Part shown: one piece after another, positions 25,989 to 35,806 of the stretch | How the letters are laid out: the number at the start of each line of letters is the position of its first letter | How positions within the stretch are numbered: the first letter of the stretch is position 1 | DNA from: Candidatus Binatia bacterium | GTDB taxonomy: Bacteria > Desulfobacterota > Binatia > UBA12015 | NCBI GenBank assembly: GCA_029243485.1 | Contig: JAQWRY010000028.1 | Coordinates: 186,001 to 250,000 of the forward strand | Length of the DNA stretch: 64,000 nucleotides | Direction: 5' to 3' | The notes under the pieces: model-generated | What the model saw: the letters and a program-made list of their open reading frames with translations, nothing else | What the model was told of the DNA's origin: nothing | Database searches by the model: none | Program-made: the position numbers and the translations under genes

Positions 25989-27611
25989 GTGAGGGTTCTA
26001 GAGTCGCGGGTCGACGCTGGCTCGGCGCGTTACGCCGAGAACTTTGCCGCGTACGAGAAGATACTCGCAACGCTGCGTGAACGCCAGACGTGGGCCATAG
26101 AAGGCGGTGCGGGGCGGGCGCGCTCGATCGAGAGGCACCTCGCGCGCGGGAAGGTGCTGGTCCGGGACCGGATCGACCTCGTCATCGACGACGGCACCCC
26201 GTTCCTCGAACTCTCGACGCTCTCGGGTTACGGCCAGTACGAGGACGCGGCGCCAGGGGCGGGCATCATCACCGGCATAGGGCTCGTGCACGGTGTGCCC
26301 TACGTCTTCGTCGCGAACGACGCGACGGTGAAGGGCGGCTCGCTTCTGCCCGTGTCGATCAAGAAGCACGTAAGGGCGCAGGACATCGCCCTCGAGAACG
26401 GCTTGGGAGTGATCTATCTCGTCGATTCGGGCGGGGCATTTCTCCCGCTCCAGGACGACATCTTTCCCGACAAAGATCACTTCGGCGGTAGCTTCTATCG
26501 CCAGGCCCGTCTCTCTGCGCAGGGCCTCCCGCAGCTCTCGGTCGTCCTCGGCGGATGTACGGCCGGCGGGGCCTACGTTCCGGCGCTCAGCGACGAAGTG
26601 ATCATGGTGGACGGCATCGGTCGAATTTTCCTCGGGGGGCCTCCGATCGTTAAGGCGGCACTCGGCGAGATCATCGAACCCGACGATCTCGGCGGCGCGG
26701 TGTTGCACACGCGGACGTCCGGGGTGAGCGACTATCTCGCCGATGCCGAGCGCGAGGCGTACGGCAAGCTTCGCGAGATCTGTGCAACGACGAATCAGCG
26801 GCCGATCACCGAGCGCCAGGGATGGGCGAACTTTGCCGACCCGGAGCCGCCTGCGTTCAATCCGGCCGAGATCTACGGGATCGTGAGCGCCGACGATCGC
26901 ATCTCGTTCGAGGCGACCGAGATCATCGCTCGTCTGGTCGACGGTTCGCGGTTCTCTCCGTTCAAGCCCGAGTGGGGGGAGTCGATCGTCTGTGGGTTTG
27001 CGCGCGTCTGGGGGCACCTCGTCGGTGTGATCGCGAACGACGGGATCATCTTCAACGAGTCGGCGTTGAAGGCGACGCACTTCATCGAGCTCTGCGAGCA
27101 GCGGCGGGTGCCCCTCCTGTTCCTGCAGAACACGTCGGGCTACATGGTCGGTCGCGACTCCGAGGCCGCTGGAATCGCAAAGAACGGCGCGAAGATGGTG
27201 AGCGCCGTCGCGAACGCGACGGTGCCGAAGTACACCGTTTTGATCGGCGGGTCCTACGGGGCCGGCAACTACGGGATGTGCGGGCGCGGCTTCAACCCGC
27301 GCTTCTTGTTCGCGTGGCCCAACTCGCGCATCGCCACGATGGCGTCCGAGACCGCGCAGACGGTTCTGGTGGACATTCGCCTCGCCGGGATGAAGGGGCA
27401 GGAGACGACGGACGAGCAAGTCGCGGCGCTTCGCGCCGAAGTGGCCGCGCAATACGACACGCAGTCCGATCCGTATTACGCCACGTCCCGGCTCTGGGAC
27501 GACGGTCTGATCGATCCCGTCCACACGCGGGATGCTCTGGGCCTCTGCCTTGGAATGGCGGCTCGACAGGACGAGCCGGCTCCGGGGCCGGGCATCGTCT
27601 ACCGGATGTGA
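25989..27611 (+). CDS. Acyl-CoA carboxylase carboxyltransferase (beta) subunit, MccB-like
   Basis: A 540-residue carboxyltransferase with two crotonase-like domains. Features include RDRIDLVIDDGTPFLEL, GGSLLPVSIKKHVRAQDIA, the IYLVDSGGAFLPLQ segment and GGCTAGGAYVPALSDE in the N-domain. The C-domain has LLFLQNTSGYMVG and GGSYGAGNYGMCGRGF. The QNTSGYMVG/NYGMCGR pattern resembles methylcrotonyl- and geranyl-CoA carboxylase beta chains more than propionyl-CoA carboxylases. It would transfer CO2 from biotin to a branched enoyl-CoA. Start is GTG 25989. The alpha subunit begins 7 bases after its stop. No isovaleryl-CoA dehydrogenase or HMG-CoA lyase is next to it, so a leucine-specific role is open. 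Confidence 0.88.
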   Translation: MRVLESRVDAGSARYAENFAAYEKILATLRERQTWAIEGGAGRARSIERHLARGKVLVRDRIDLVIDDGTPFLELSTLSGYGQYEDAAPGAGIITGIGLVHGVPYVFVANDATVKGGSLLPVSIKKHVRAQDIALENGLGVIYLVDSGGAFLPLQDDIFPDKDHFGGSFYRQARLSAQGLPQLSVVLGGCTAGGAYVPALSDEVIMVDGIGRIFLGGPPIVKAALGEIIEPDDLGGAVLHTRTSGVSDYLADAEREAYGKLREICATTNQRPITERQGWANFADPEPPAFNPAEIYGIVSADDRISFEATEIIARLVDGSRFSPFKPEWGESIVCGFARVWGHLVGVIANDGIIFNESALKATHFIELCEQRRVPLLFLQNTSGYMVGRDSEAAGIAKNGAKMVSAVANATVPKYTVLIGGSYGAGNYGMCGRGFNPRFLFAWPNSRIATMASETAQTVLVDIRLAGMKGQETTDEQVAALRAEVAAQYDTQSDPYYATSRLWDDGLIDPVHTRDALGLCLGMAARQDEPAPGPGIVYRM

Positions 27612-27618
27612 GGCTGTC

Positions 27619-29544
27619 GTGAGGATTCTCATCGCTAACCGGGGAGAGATTGCCCGGCGGATTCAGCGCACCGCGCACCGACTCGGCCACGAGACCGTGG
27701 CAGCCTACGCGGACCCGGACGCGAATGCTCCGTTCGTCGCGGAAGCAACGTTCGCGACGCGGCTCGGCCCCGTGGGGCTCGGGGAGTCCTACCTCGGGGT
27801 GGAAGCACTACTCGCGGCCGCCGAGCGGACCGGCGCCACCGCCGTGCATCCGGGCTACGGGTTCCTCTCGGAGAACGCGGCGTTCGCGCGCGCAGTCGAG
27901 GGCACCGGACGGATCTGGATCGGCCCCCACGCCGAAGCGATCGAGAAGATGGGCTCGAAGATCGAGGCCCGCCGAATCGCAGCCGCGGCGGGTGTCCCGA
28001 CGATCCCCGGTTTCGATGAATCGCAGGACCCGGCGACGTTGGCCGAGGCCGCCGGTCGCATCGGGTATCCGGTCCTGGTGAAGGCGGCTGCGGGTGGGGG
28101 CGGGAAGGGCATCCGTATCGTTCACGAGGCGGGAGCGTTTGCGGACGCCCTCGACCAAGCGAAGTCCGAGTCGCGCCGCTCGTTCGGGGACGATGCGATG
28201 ATCGTCGAGCGCTACATCCAGCGCCCACGTCACGTGGAAGTCCAGATTGTCGGGGATCGCCACGGTGCGCTCGTAGAGCTCGGGACGCGTGAGTGCTCGG
28301 TGCAGCGCCGCTATCAGAAGATGCTGGAGGAGGCGCCGGCCCCGAACCTTCCGGATGCGACACGCGAGGGCCTGCGTAAGTCCGCCGCCGATTTGGCGCG
28401 TGCAATGCGGTACGATTCCGCAGGCACCGTCGAGTACGTGGTCGACGCGGAGACCGGCGATTACTTCTTCCTGGAAGTGAACACGCGGCTGCAGGTCGAG
28501 CACCCCGTGACGGAGGCCGTGACCGGCCTCGACCTCGTCGAGCTGCAGATCCGTTCTGCTGCGGGCGAGCCGCTCCCGATTTCGCAGGAGGAGGTGTCGC
28601 TCTCCGGTCACGCGTTCGAGGTGCGCATCAACGCCGAGGACCCGGCCGCCGGCTTCGCGCCGCAGATCGGATCGATCACCGCACTGCGCGTACCCGACGG
28701 CGTGCGATGGGACAGCGGTGTGGAGCGCGGCTCGGAAATCACGCCCTACTATGATTCGATGATCGCGAAGCTGATCGTCTTCGGCCCCGACCGCGAGGTC
28801 GCCCGGCGACGTCTCGCTGCAGCGCTCGACGAGATCCTCGTCGGAGGGATCACGACGACGGCCGGATTCCATCGATGGCTCGTCGAGCAACCGGCGTTCG
28901 TCGCGGCCGAGATCACGACGCGCTTTCTCGACGAGACGGAGATCGGCGGTGCGGGAGAGCCGACGGAGGCGGCGGAGGCCGCGGCGCTGGCGTGGGTGCT
29001 GGCCCGTCGTGAGCACCGCGATCCGGGCCCGTGGGGTTCCCTCGGGCCCTTCCGGGTCACCGGCCATCGCCCGTCGCGCAAGGTGTTCCTAGTGGACTCG
29101 GACGAGAGCGTGCACGAAATCTGCCTGCCCGACGTTCGTGCGACACTCGGCACCCACCTGGTGGTCGAGGGATCGGACCAGCGCTCGTGGCCGGTGGAAG
29201 TCGACGTCGAGGAGCGAACGGTGGCGATCGGCTCCCGGGGGCACACGCACAGCTTTCGGGTGCGCTCGCGAAGCGACCACTGGGCGCCGTCGGCCGACGC
29301 GGGGCATGGGTCGGCGTCGGCCATCGTTGCGCCGTTTCCGGGCGTGGTGACCGAGGTCCGAGTCGTGCCCGGGGGCGAGGTCCGGGCGGGCGACGTGCTC
29401 GTAGTGATCGAAGCGATGAAGATGCTCCACTCCCTGGCGGCGACAGGTCCGGGCTGCGTTGCCGAGGTCCGCGTGGCCGTCGCGGACCAGGTCGTGTCCC
29501 ATCAGGTGCTGGTCACCTTCGAGGAGCGCGCAGGCGACGCTTGA
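27619..29544 (+). CDS. Acyl-CoA carboxylase biotin-carboxylase/BCCP (alpha) subunit
   Basis: A 641-residue protein beginning at GTG 27619 with ILIANRGEIARRI. The ATP-grasp glycine loop is KAAAGGGGKGIRIV, and the active site lies around FLEVNTRLQVEHPVTE. A BT linker domain follows. The biotinyl domain at the C-terminus contains EAMKMLH, where Lys is biotinylated. It carboxylates biotin using ATP and bicarbonate and passes it to the beta subunit encoded just upstream. Ends 32 bases before the acyl-CoA ligase gene, so beta-alpha-ligase form one likely operon. Confidence 0.9.
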   Translation: MRILIANRGEIARRIQRTAHRLGHETVAAYADPDANAPFVAEATFATRLGPVGLGESYLGVEALLAAAERTGATAVHPGYGFLSENAAFARAVEGTGRIWIGPHAEAIEKMGSKIEARRIAAAAGVPTIPGFDESQDPATLAEAAGRIGYPVLVKAAAGGGGKGIRIVHEAGAFADALDQAKSESRRSFGDDAMIVERYIQRPRHVEVQIVGDRHGALVELGTRECSVQRRYQKMLEEAPAPNLPDATREGLRKSAADLARAMRYDSAGTVEYVVDAETGDYFFLEVNTRLQVEHPVTEAVTGLDLVELQIRSAAGEPLPISQEEVSLSGHAFEVRINAEDPAAGFAPQIGSITALRVPDGVRWDSGVERGSEITPYYDSMIAKLIVFGPDREVARRRLAAALDEILVGGITTTAGFHRWLVEQPAFVAAEITTRFLDETEIGGAGEPTEAAEAAALAWVLARREHRDPGPWGSLGPFRVTGHRPSRKVFLVDSDESVHEICLPDVRATLGTHLVVEGSDQRSWPVEVDVEERTVAIGSRGHTHSFRVRSRSDHWAPSADAGHGSASAIVAPFPGVVTEVRVVPGGEVRAGDVLVVIEAMKMLHSLAATGPGCVAEVRVAVADQVVSHQVLVTFEERAGDA

Positions 29545-29576
29545 TCACGAGCGATGGATCCCCGAGGATCACTCTC

Positions 29577-31196
29577 ATGATCACCAGCACGATGCAGGAC
29601 CGCCCTCTGGGCATTCGTGAGATTTTCGAGTATGGCCGTCGCGTCCATGCGGGTTCGAAAATCATCACCTCCGAGGGCGATGCGACCCGCGAGTCGACGT
29701 TCGCCGAGGTCGCCGCCCGAGCGGACAAGCTCGCGGCCGCGCTCACGAAGCTCGGTGTCGGGGAGGGCGATCGGGTCGGCACGTTCTGCTGGAACAATCA
29801 GCACCATCTCGAGGCGTACTTCGCGGTGCCGTGCATGGGAGCGGTCCTCCATACGCTGAACCTCCGGCTCTTCCCCGAGCAGCTCGCGTACGTGATCAAC
29901 CACGCCGAGGACAAAGTCATCCTCGTCGACGCGTCGATCGCGCCGCTCCTGGCGCGGGTGCGCGATCAGCTGACGACTGTAGAGCACATCATCACCGTTG
30001 GTGAGGGCGACACGTCGGGTCTGGGCGACACGCTCGATCTCGAGACGCTGCTCGCCGCCGAGGAGCCGGGGTACACGTATCCCGACCTCGACGAACGGGC
30101 CGGAGCCGCGATGTGCTACACCAGCGGAACGACCGGCAATCCCAAGGGTGTGATGTACAGCCATCGGTCGTCGTATCTGCACTCCTTCGCGGTCGTGGGT
30201 GCGCACGCGCTGGCTCTGAACCAGCACGATCGAATCCTGCTCATCGTGCCGATGTTCCATGCGAATGCATGGGGGCTTCCATACGCCGGATGGATGGTCG
30301 GCGCGGACTTCGTGTTGCCACAGCAGTTCCTTCAGGCCGAACCGCTCGGAGGCCTGATCGAAAAGACGAAGCCGACCTTCTCCGGCGCGGTGCCGACGGT
30401 CTTGAACGACATGCTGCACAATCGACCAAACACCGACATGTCCTCGTTGCGTCTCGTCATCTGCGGCGGAAGCGCCGTCCCGGCGAGTCTCATTCAGGCC
30501 TACGACGACGCGTTCGGAGTCCCGATCCTGCAGGGCTGGGGGATGACGGAGACGAGCCCGCTCGCGGCGCTCGCCTGGGTTCCGAAGGGCACGCCGCCTC
30601 AGGAGGCGATGGATTGGCGCGTTCGTACGGGGCGCGTGTTGCCTGGTGTGTCGATGCGGATCTGCGATGACTCCGGAGCCGAACTTCCTTGGGACGGCGA
30701 GACCGTCGGCGAGATCGAGGTCGCGGGCCCGTGGATCGCCGGTGCTTATTACAAGGATCCCGCGCCCGACAAGTTCCACGACGGTTGGTTGCGCACAGGT
30801 GATGTCGGAACGATCGAGCCGAACGGCTTCGTGCATCTGAGTGACCGCGCGAAGGATGTCATCAAGTCGGGCGGCGAGTGGATCAGCTCGGTCGACCTCG
30901 AGAACACCCTGATGGGCCACGACGACGTGTTGGAGGCCGCGGTCATCGGGGTCCCCGACGAGAAGTGGGACGAGCGTCCGCTCGCCTGCGTCGTTCGCAA
31001 AGAGGGCAGCCGGGTCGCCCCGTCGGAGCTTGGGGCTTACCTCGAAGGGAAGGTCGCGAAATGGTGGACGCCCGAGAGATGGAGCTTCATCGACGAGGTT
31101 CCGAAGACGAGCGTCGGGAAGTTCGACAAGAAGGTGCTTCGCGCCGCGTTTGCCAAGGGGGAACTCTCGGTGGAGGCGCTCGACGGAGGCAGTTGA
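29577..31196 (+). CDS. AlkK-like medium/long-chain fatty acid-CoA ligase
   Basis: A 539-residue member of the adenylate-forming family. It has [20 protein letters not shown] (P-loop-like A3), [12 protein letters not shown] (A5), [10 protein letters not shown] (A7) and the final lysine motif [10 protein letters not shown] (A10). The stretch [15 protein letters not shown] is characteristic of the AlkK/DitJ-type fatty acyl-CoA synthetases. It would activate fatty acids made by alkane oxidation or taken up from outside. ATG at 29577 is used, with ATG 29592 an alternative. Third gene after the carboxylase subunits. Confidence 0.88.
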   Translation: MITSTMQDRPLGIREIFEYGRRVHAGSKIITSEGDATRESTFAEVAARADKLAAALTKLGVGEGDRVGTFCWNNQHHLEAYFAVPCMGAVLHTLNLRLFPEQLAYVINHAEDKVILVDASIAPLLARVRDQLTTVEHIITVGEGDTSGLGDTLDLETLLAAEEPGYTYPDLDERAGAAMCYTSGTTGNPKGVMYSHRSSYLHSFAVVGAHALALNQHDRILLIVPMFHANAWGLPYAGWMVGADFVLPQQFLQAEPLGGLIEKTKPTFSGAVPTVLNDMLHNRPNTDMSSLRLVICGGSAVPASLIQAYDDAFGVPILQGWGMTETSPLAALAWVPKGTPPQEAMDWRVRTGRVLPGVSMRICDDSGAELPWDGETVGEIEVAGPWIAGAYYKDPAPDKFHDGWLRTGDVGTIEPNGFVHLSDRAKDVIKSGGEWISSVDLENTLMGHDDVLEAAVIGVPDEKWDERPLACVVRKEGSRVAPSELGAYLEGKVAKWWTPERWSFIDEVPKTSVGKFDKKVLRAAFAKGELSVEALDGGS

Positions 31197-31556
31197 TGCT
31201 GCATGTAATTCCTTGACGGTCGACAAGGGATCCGCGTAATCGCCGGGTCGCGCGACGGGGAATCTACGTAGGGTCCCGGTCGCTCGACCAGGAAAATGCC
31301 CCGGGCAGGAAAAGCCGATCGCGGCCGCCAAGCCCTCACGGGCAAGAGACGGCCCGAAGCGCGCAAGCGCTCGCCGGGTCCAGCCTCGCTCCTAGGAAAC
31401 CCGCTCCCGGATCGAGAGCGCGGCTCTCGAGGCCGATGTTCGACGTCGTTCGTGAGTGGTTGGAGTTCGCGCAGGGCGCCGGTGTCGCCCGAACTCATCG
31501 AGGAACAAGCGCACCTAATCGTCCGGCTTCTGTTGCCCGGCCCCCTTTGGGCTGCC
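31197..31556. other. Intergenic region between convergent genes
   Basis: About 360 bases with no convincing gene on either strand. A short dyad at 31211-31228 (CCTTG...CAAGG with an inner CG/CG pair) lies 15 bases after the ligase stop and could be a weak terminator, but there is no T tract. Short open frames here have no recognisable composition or domain. Confidence 0.5.
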
Positions 31557-33146
31557 CTATTGCAGCAGCCCCTTGCAGTGCCCGCGTGCGCCGGTGTCCT
31601 GACAAGCCCACCAGGTCTCGGCGCGGCAGATGATGCGCTCTTCCTCGAAGCGGATCTGAAACTCGACGAGGCGACTGCGCACCTGTCCGGCCTCCACCTT
31701 GTCGAGTAGGGCGTCCATCCGGTCGTCTCCCGGAAGCTCGAGGTTGAAGCGGCTGTAGTTGTTGTTGATGCGCAACGTCATGAAATCGTTGGAAGCGTCG
31801 TCGTGCTCCCAGCCGTGGTTTCCGCTGCGTTCGAAGTACGAGAGGCTCCCGATCGGGAACTCCCGCTCGAAGACCACACCTTCCTGCGGTGTACTCGCCT
31901 GTACGACGACAGTCTCCTGGCCCAGGTCGACGACGAGGTCGTCGGAGGGTCCGGCCACGGTGACGTCGATCGCCTCCATTCGGCCGTTGGCCTTCAGGCG
32001 GGCGTTGCCTTGCTGGTCGCGGGAGAAGGACGGATCGCGGAACATCTCGCAGAAGCGGTACGCTGGGGGGTCGTCGGGGGGAACGACGCACTCGTTCGAA
32101 CAGCCATCGCCTTGGGCGTCGTTGCCGTCGTCGCACTCCTCTGTCCCGTCCAGCAGACCGTCCCCGCAGTAGCTGCAATCGTCCCGACAGGTCCGGGCCG
32201 GTACGCCGCCGTCCACGGGTGCGAGGACCATGCCGACTTCGCAGGTTTCGCCGACGGCGGGCTGGACCGCGCCGTCACCGCAGGTGGGGGCTGGCGGAGA
32301 GATGGGCGGGAAGCAGTTGTTCGAACAGCCGTCGTCTTCGATCAGGTTGCCGTCGTCGCAGGCCTCGCCGGCGTCGACGTTGCCGTCACCACAGAAGGGT
32401 CCGAGCGGGGAGGGCTCACACTGGTTCGTGCAGCCGTCGTCCTCGACCGAGTTGCCGTCGTCGCAGACCTCGCCAGCATCTATCGCTCCGTTCCCGCACG
32501 TCGCCGACGGCACGCGCGGCTCCGGGAGGCAGGTCACGCGGACGGTCGCGAGATCACGGTAGTACGCACCGTCGATATCGCGGTGTCTGTGGAAGGAGAA
32601 GGGATTGGACGTGAGCGCGCCGTCCTCGAGGAGCATTGTCCCCGGCGGCTGCAGCGGAGCCCGGGTCAGGTTCGTCGCGTCCGTGGTGACAATCGGCGTC
32701 GCGCTGATCTTCACACGGTACGGACACCTCGAGGGAAGGTCGATCTGGAACGTGTTTGTCTTCGCGTGCGCCTGCTTGCGGCAGCGCAACTTGTCGCCGA
32801 CTTCGAAGCAAACCTCCGGTACGACGAAGTACCGGCGTTGACGGACGCCGTTCTTCCGCGGGCCCCAGACCATGCCTTCGAGGGGAATTGGGTCTTCCGT
32901 CAGGAGATCGTTTTGAAGGACGATCTCGTAGTTCTCGATCCGGCACGAGAGAGCCGGGCCGCGGCCCGTTGCGTCGGCCAACACGTAGAGATCCTCTTTG
33001 CGGGCCCCCTCGGTGTCGCTCGCGTCTCGACAGACGACACGGGAGTACGCGTCGCCCTCTTCGAATTTCCAATCCACTTTCGCATCCGAGCCCTGCGCGG
33101 AAAGCAGGACGACGAAGGTGAGAACGGCACCGAGGCACTTCTTCAT
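31557..33146 (-). CDS. Secreted Cys-rich DUF4215-repeat protein
   Basis: A 529-residue protein with a Sec signal peptide (MKKCLGAVLTFVVLLSAQGSDA). The N-terminal ~200 residues contain scattered Cys but no known domain. The middle has several DUF4215-type repeats of the form CGNGAIDAGEVCDDGN...DDGCTNQCE, with four recognisable units and one degenerate one (ETCEVGM...). The C-terminal ~170 residues form a separate domain ending CQDTGARGHCKGLLQ. DUF4215 repeats are typical of myxobacterial and related surface proteins and are rich in disulfides and Asp, which suggests calcium binding. No enzymatic role is visible. A purine-rich ribosome-binding region precedes the ATG. Confidence 0.8.
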   Translation of the reverse strand: MKKCLGAVLTFVVLLSAQGSDAKVDWKFEEGDAYSRVVCRDASDTEGARKEDLYVLADATGRGPALSCRIENYEIVLQNDLLTEDPIPLEGMVWGPRKNGVRQRRYFVVPEVCFEVGDKLRCRKQAHAKTNTFQIDLPSRCPYRVKISATPIVTTDATNLTRAPLQPPGTMLLEDGALTSNPFSFHRHRDIDGAYYRDLATVRVTCLPEPRVPSATCGNGAIDAGEVCDDGNSVEDDGCTNQCEPSPLGPFCGDGNVDAGEACDDGNLIEDDGCSNNCFPPISPPAPTCGDGAVQPAVGETCEVGMVLAPVDGGVPARTCRDDCSYCGDGLLDGTEECDDGNDAQGDGCSNECVVPPDDPPAYRFCEMFRDPSFSRDQQGNARLKANGRMEAIDVTVAGPSDDLVVDLGQETVVVQASTPQEGVVFEREFPIGSLSYFERSGNHGWEHDDASNDFMTLRINNNYSRFNLELPGDDRMDALLDKVEAGQVRSRLVEFQIRFEEERIICRAETWWACQDTGARGHCKGLLQ

Positions 33147-33401
33147 GGCGGAGGTCCTTCCGAAATTTGTGGGAAACGTGCGGGAGTCGGGCTGGGGCGC
33201 GGTCCGCGGGGGAGATCAGCATGCGGGATCGGTCTCGGAGACGGCAAGGCAAAAAAAGGAATGCAAACCGCCTTGGCCTCGGCTGTCCTCGTGCCGATGG
33301 CGCATGCGCTACAGATCGATCGCCCGGGCACCTCAGTCGCGCGGATGCCCTAGGTTGCACGTCGTAAGGAGCTGGTCGGGACACCGGGCCGCGATGTCAG
33401 G

Positions 33402-33767
33402 TTAGGAGGTGCGCAGACGGAACGCTCCCGAAGCAGCCCGATGGTCCGAGCTGGATTCGTATTGATCTTCATGATGATGGCGGCGGCTTGCAGCGCAAGC
33501 GGATCGTCCGGCGAGGGCTCCGAGCAAGGTTACGCCCAATAGTGTCGGGTCGATGATGGGCTTGGGCAAGTTGCCGTCGAAATCGCCTGCGATGTTGGGC
33601 GGGGCTTCGGCCATGCTCGACCACAGAACCGGGAGTCGGTCGAAGGGGGGGCCGAGCTCGCGTAGCCGGAGGATCACCTGGTCGGTGCGGAGGTCTTTCT
33701 TCTCGAGGTTCGTGATCAGGACGCCCGGTCGGGTTCGCGCATTCCGGGGAAGGGGGAATCCGCGCAA
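33402..33767 (-). pseudogene. Unrecognised gene fragment, probably truncated at ~33540
   Basis: A 121-residue open frame. Residues 10-80 (for example GVLITNLEKKDLRTDQVIL and LPVLWSSMAEAPPNIAGDF) have the look of a real protein. The tail from ~33540 onward (His/Arg/Ser-rich) does not, and it overlaps antisense to a lipoprotein signal sequence on the plus strand. I do not recognise the family. The most economical reading is the N-terminal or middle part of a gene cut at a rearrangement joint. It lies 37 bases upstream of, and divergent from, the aldehyde dehydrogenase gene. Confidence 0.35.
33441..33542 (+). pseudogene. Lipoprotein N-terminus, truncated
   Basis: ATG at 33441 opens a 33-residue frame that is a textbook lipoprotein signal: MVRAGFVLIFMMMAAAC followed by a Ser/Gly linker (SASGSSGEGSEQG), ending at TAG 33540. 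The linker is typical of the start of a longer lipoprotein, and the sequence just past the stop belongs to the unidentified minus-strand fragment. It may instead be a genuine tiny entericidin-like lipoprotein. The truncated reading is preferred because the neighbouring gene seems cut at the same point. Confidence 0.4.
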
Positions 33768-33804
33768 TCGTGCAGCCGGGGGTGGCGGGGGCTAGGAACC
33801 GGTC

Positions 33805-35343
33805 ATGGCCATCTATGAACCCATCGAGACCCAGAACGGCCGGCGATCGTATCGCCTGCGATCGCCCGTCGACCTCGAGCCCATCGGGGAGCTGACCTGC
33901 GCGACCCGCGAGGAGGTCCAGGCGGCGGTCGACCGTGCGCGCGCGGCGCAGCCCGCGTGGGCGGCGAAGAGCTTCGAGGAGCGGGCGGCGGTGATGTACC
34001 GGATGACCGAGCTCCTGATCGAACAACAGGATCGCGTCATCGATACCGTCATCCGTGAGACCGGCAAGCCGCGCGCCGAGGCCATGGCTATGGAGGTCTA
34101 CGCGGCCTGCGATTCACTGGTATTTTACGCGAAGCGCGCAAAGAAGTTTCTTCGCCGCGAGAAGCGGCGGCTGCACGGGGTTCTGGCTATCCTCAAGAAG
34201 GCCTACGTCGTGTACAAACCGCGCGGTGTCGTGGGGGTGATCACCCCGTGGAACGGCCCGTTCGTTCTGTCGCTGAACCCGGCAGTTCAGGCGCTGATGG
34301 CCGGCAACGCGGTGGTCATCAAGCCGTCGGAGGTCACACCTTATTCCGGCGCACTGGTCGCCGATATGTTTCGCGAGGCGGGACTGCCCGAAAATCTGGT
34401 CCAGGTCGTCATGGGTGACGGCGTCACCGGTGCAGATCTGATCGCGGCGGGGCCGGACAAGGTCTCTTTCACCGGCAGCGTCGCGACCGGCAAGAAGATC
34501 GCAGTGGCTTGTGGAGAGCGTCTGATCCCGCACACGCTCGAGCTCGGCGGAAAGGATGCGATGGTTGTCTGCGGGGACGCGGACATCGACGCCGCGGCGA
34601 AGGGCGCCCTGGTGGGTTCGTGCATGAACACCGGGCAGTATTGTTGCGGTACCGAGCGAATCTATGTCGTGAAGGACGTCTACGACGACTTCGTCGCCAA
34701 GGTTGTCGAGGGGGCAAAGGCCCTGCGCCAGAGCGACGATGTGGACCAGGCCGACGTCGGTGCCACGTTCTGGGATCGGCAGCTGACGATCATCGAGGAT
34801 CACGTGGAAGACGCCCTTCGCAATGGTGCGCGAGCCGAGGTCGGGGGCGGGCGAAACCCGGACCTGAAGGGGCTCTATTTCCAGCCGACGGTCCTCACCG
34901 AGGTCACGCAGGACATGAAGATCATGCGCGACGAGACCTTCGGGCCGGTGGTTTCGATCATGAAGGTCGCCGACGAGGATGAAGCGGTTCGGCTCGCGAA
35001 CGACTCGCCCTACGGCTTGAACGGCAACGTCTGGACGAAGGACGCGGCCCGAGGCATCGAGATCGCGGTGCGCATGGAGACTGGCGCCGCGAGCGTCAAC
35101 GACATGGCGCTCAGCTACGGAGTGAACGAGGTACCTTTCGGGGGGGTGAAGGAGTCCGGGGTTGGGATGGTGAACGGCCCCGAGGGTTTGCGCGGCTACT
35201 GTCACGCGATGCCAATCATCGTTCACCGCTTCGGGTCCGGGCCCGCCAACTCCTACCCGTACACGGCAAAGAGTGTTCAAGACATGGCAAAGGGGATGAA
35301 GTTCTTCTGGGGGTCGAGTTTGATGCGGCGCTTGTTCGGCTAG
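33805..35343 (+). CDS. NAD(P)-dependent aldehyde dehydrogenase
   Basis: A 512-residue ALDH. TPWNGPFVLSLNPA includes the oxyanion Asn150, Lys173 is in VIKPSEVTP, FTGSVATGKK forms the cofactor turn, Glu246 is in LELGGKD, and the catalytic Cys280 is in NTGQYCCGTE at the expected spacing of 34 residues from Glu246. The C-terminal ~40 residues extend beyond the usual end (SVQDMAKGMKFFWGSSLMRR) and may be a membrane-associating helix, as in some fatty-aldehyde dehydrogenases. Likely oxidises medium or long-chain aldehydes to acids. The alkane link with AlkB and Fe-ADH elsewhere in the window is inferred. Confidence 0.88.
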   Translation: MAIYEPIETQNGRRSYRLRSPVDLEPIGELTCATREEVQAAVDRARAAQPAWAAKSFEERAAVMYRMTELLIEQQDRVIDTVIRETGKPRAEAMAMEVYAACDSLVFYAKRAKKFLRREKRRLHGVLAILKKAYVVYKPRGVVGVITPWNGPFVLSLNPAVQALMAGNAVVIKPSEVTPYSGALVADMFREAGLPENLVQVVMGDGVTGADLIAAGPDKVSFTGSVATGKKIAVACGERLIPHTLELGGKDAMVVCGDADIDAAAKGALVGSCMNTGQYCCGTERIYVVKDVYDDFVAKVVEGAKALRQSDDVDQADVGATFWDRQLTIIEDHVEDALRNGARAEVGGGRNPDLKGLYFQPTVLTEVTQDMKIMRDETFGPVVSIMKVADEDEAVRLANDSPYGLNGNVWTKDAARGIEIAVRMETGAASVNDMALSYGVNEVPFGGVKESGVGMVNGPEGLRGYCHAMPIIVHRFGSGPANSYPYTAKSVQDMAKGMKFFWGSSLMRRLFG

Positions 35344-35373
35344 GTTCGCAGCCGGCCGAGTGCGGGCTGGGAC

Positions 35374-35773
35374 TCAATCGGACCAGTTGACCGGGCCGGG
35401 AAACTCTTCCTCGAGCGCGCGCTCGACCCACGGTTTGATGTCGTAGTTTTCCTCGAAGAGGCCCCCGCAGCGGCCGCCCTCACCCTCGACATGCGCCTTC
35501 CAGGGCTCATCGAACATCGAGAAGTACAAGCCGATCACCTCTTCCATGCGCGTCCACGTGACGAAGTTGTGGAAGTAGAACGCTGCATTTTCCTCGCTCG
35601 GAATCGCCGCGCCGACGTCTTGGTGCGCGAGTACAACGCTGTGCACGTCCGCCGTGGTGACGGATACAGCGGGCGAGGCACGCGAGTAAGACGTCGATTT
35701 CGAGCTGCGCGTCGGGGAGATTCGTGCCAAGGGCGGGATCCTGGCCCTCGTGGTGGTAGGGCCCGACGTTCAC
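35374..35773 (-). pseudogene. Glycoside hydrolase (GH17-like) C-terminal remnant
   Basis: The minus-strand frame ending at 35374 carries EENAAFYFHNFVTWTR and YFSMFDEPWKAHVEGEGG, then GLFEENYDIKPWV. The FDEPWK...GLF pattern is that of the last strands of exo-beta-1,3-glucanase (GH17) proteins. Upstream, a second frame from 35773 holds MNVGPYHHEGQDPALGTNL, and the two do not connect without a frameshift near 35680. Nothing corresponding to the N-terminal half of the barrel is present. Family assignment is from motif memory only and moderately secure. Confidence 0.45.
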
Positions 35774-35806
35774 CCCCGGCTGTCGGGTCGGCCGAGTGCG
35801 GAGGCT

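Noticed and set aside
25998-27632. 544-codon open frame antisense to the carboxylase beta subunit
   Set aside because: Same kind of shadow: low-complexity Arg/Asp/Val composition and no motif, opposite a fully recognisable enzyme.
29502-31331. 609-codon open frame antisense to the acyl-CoA ligase
   Set aside because: No domain or signal; composition typical of antisense frames in high-GC DNA.
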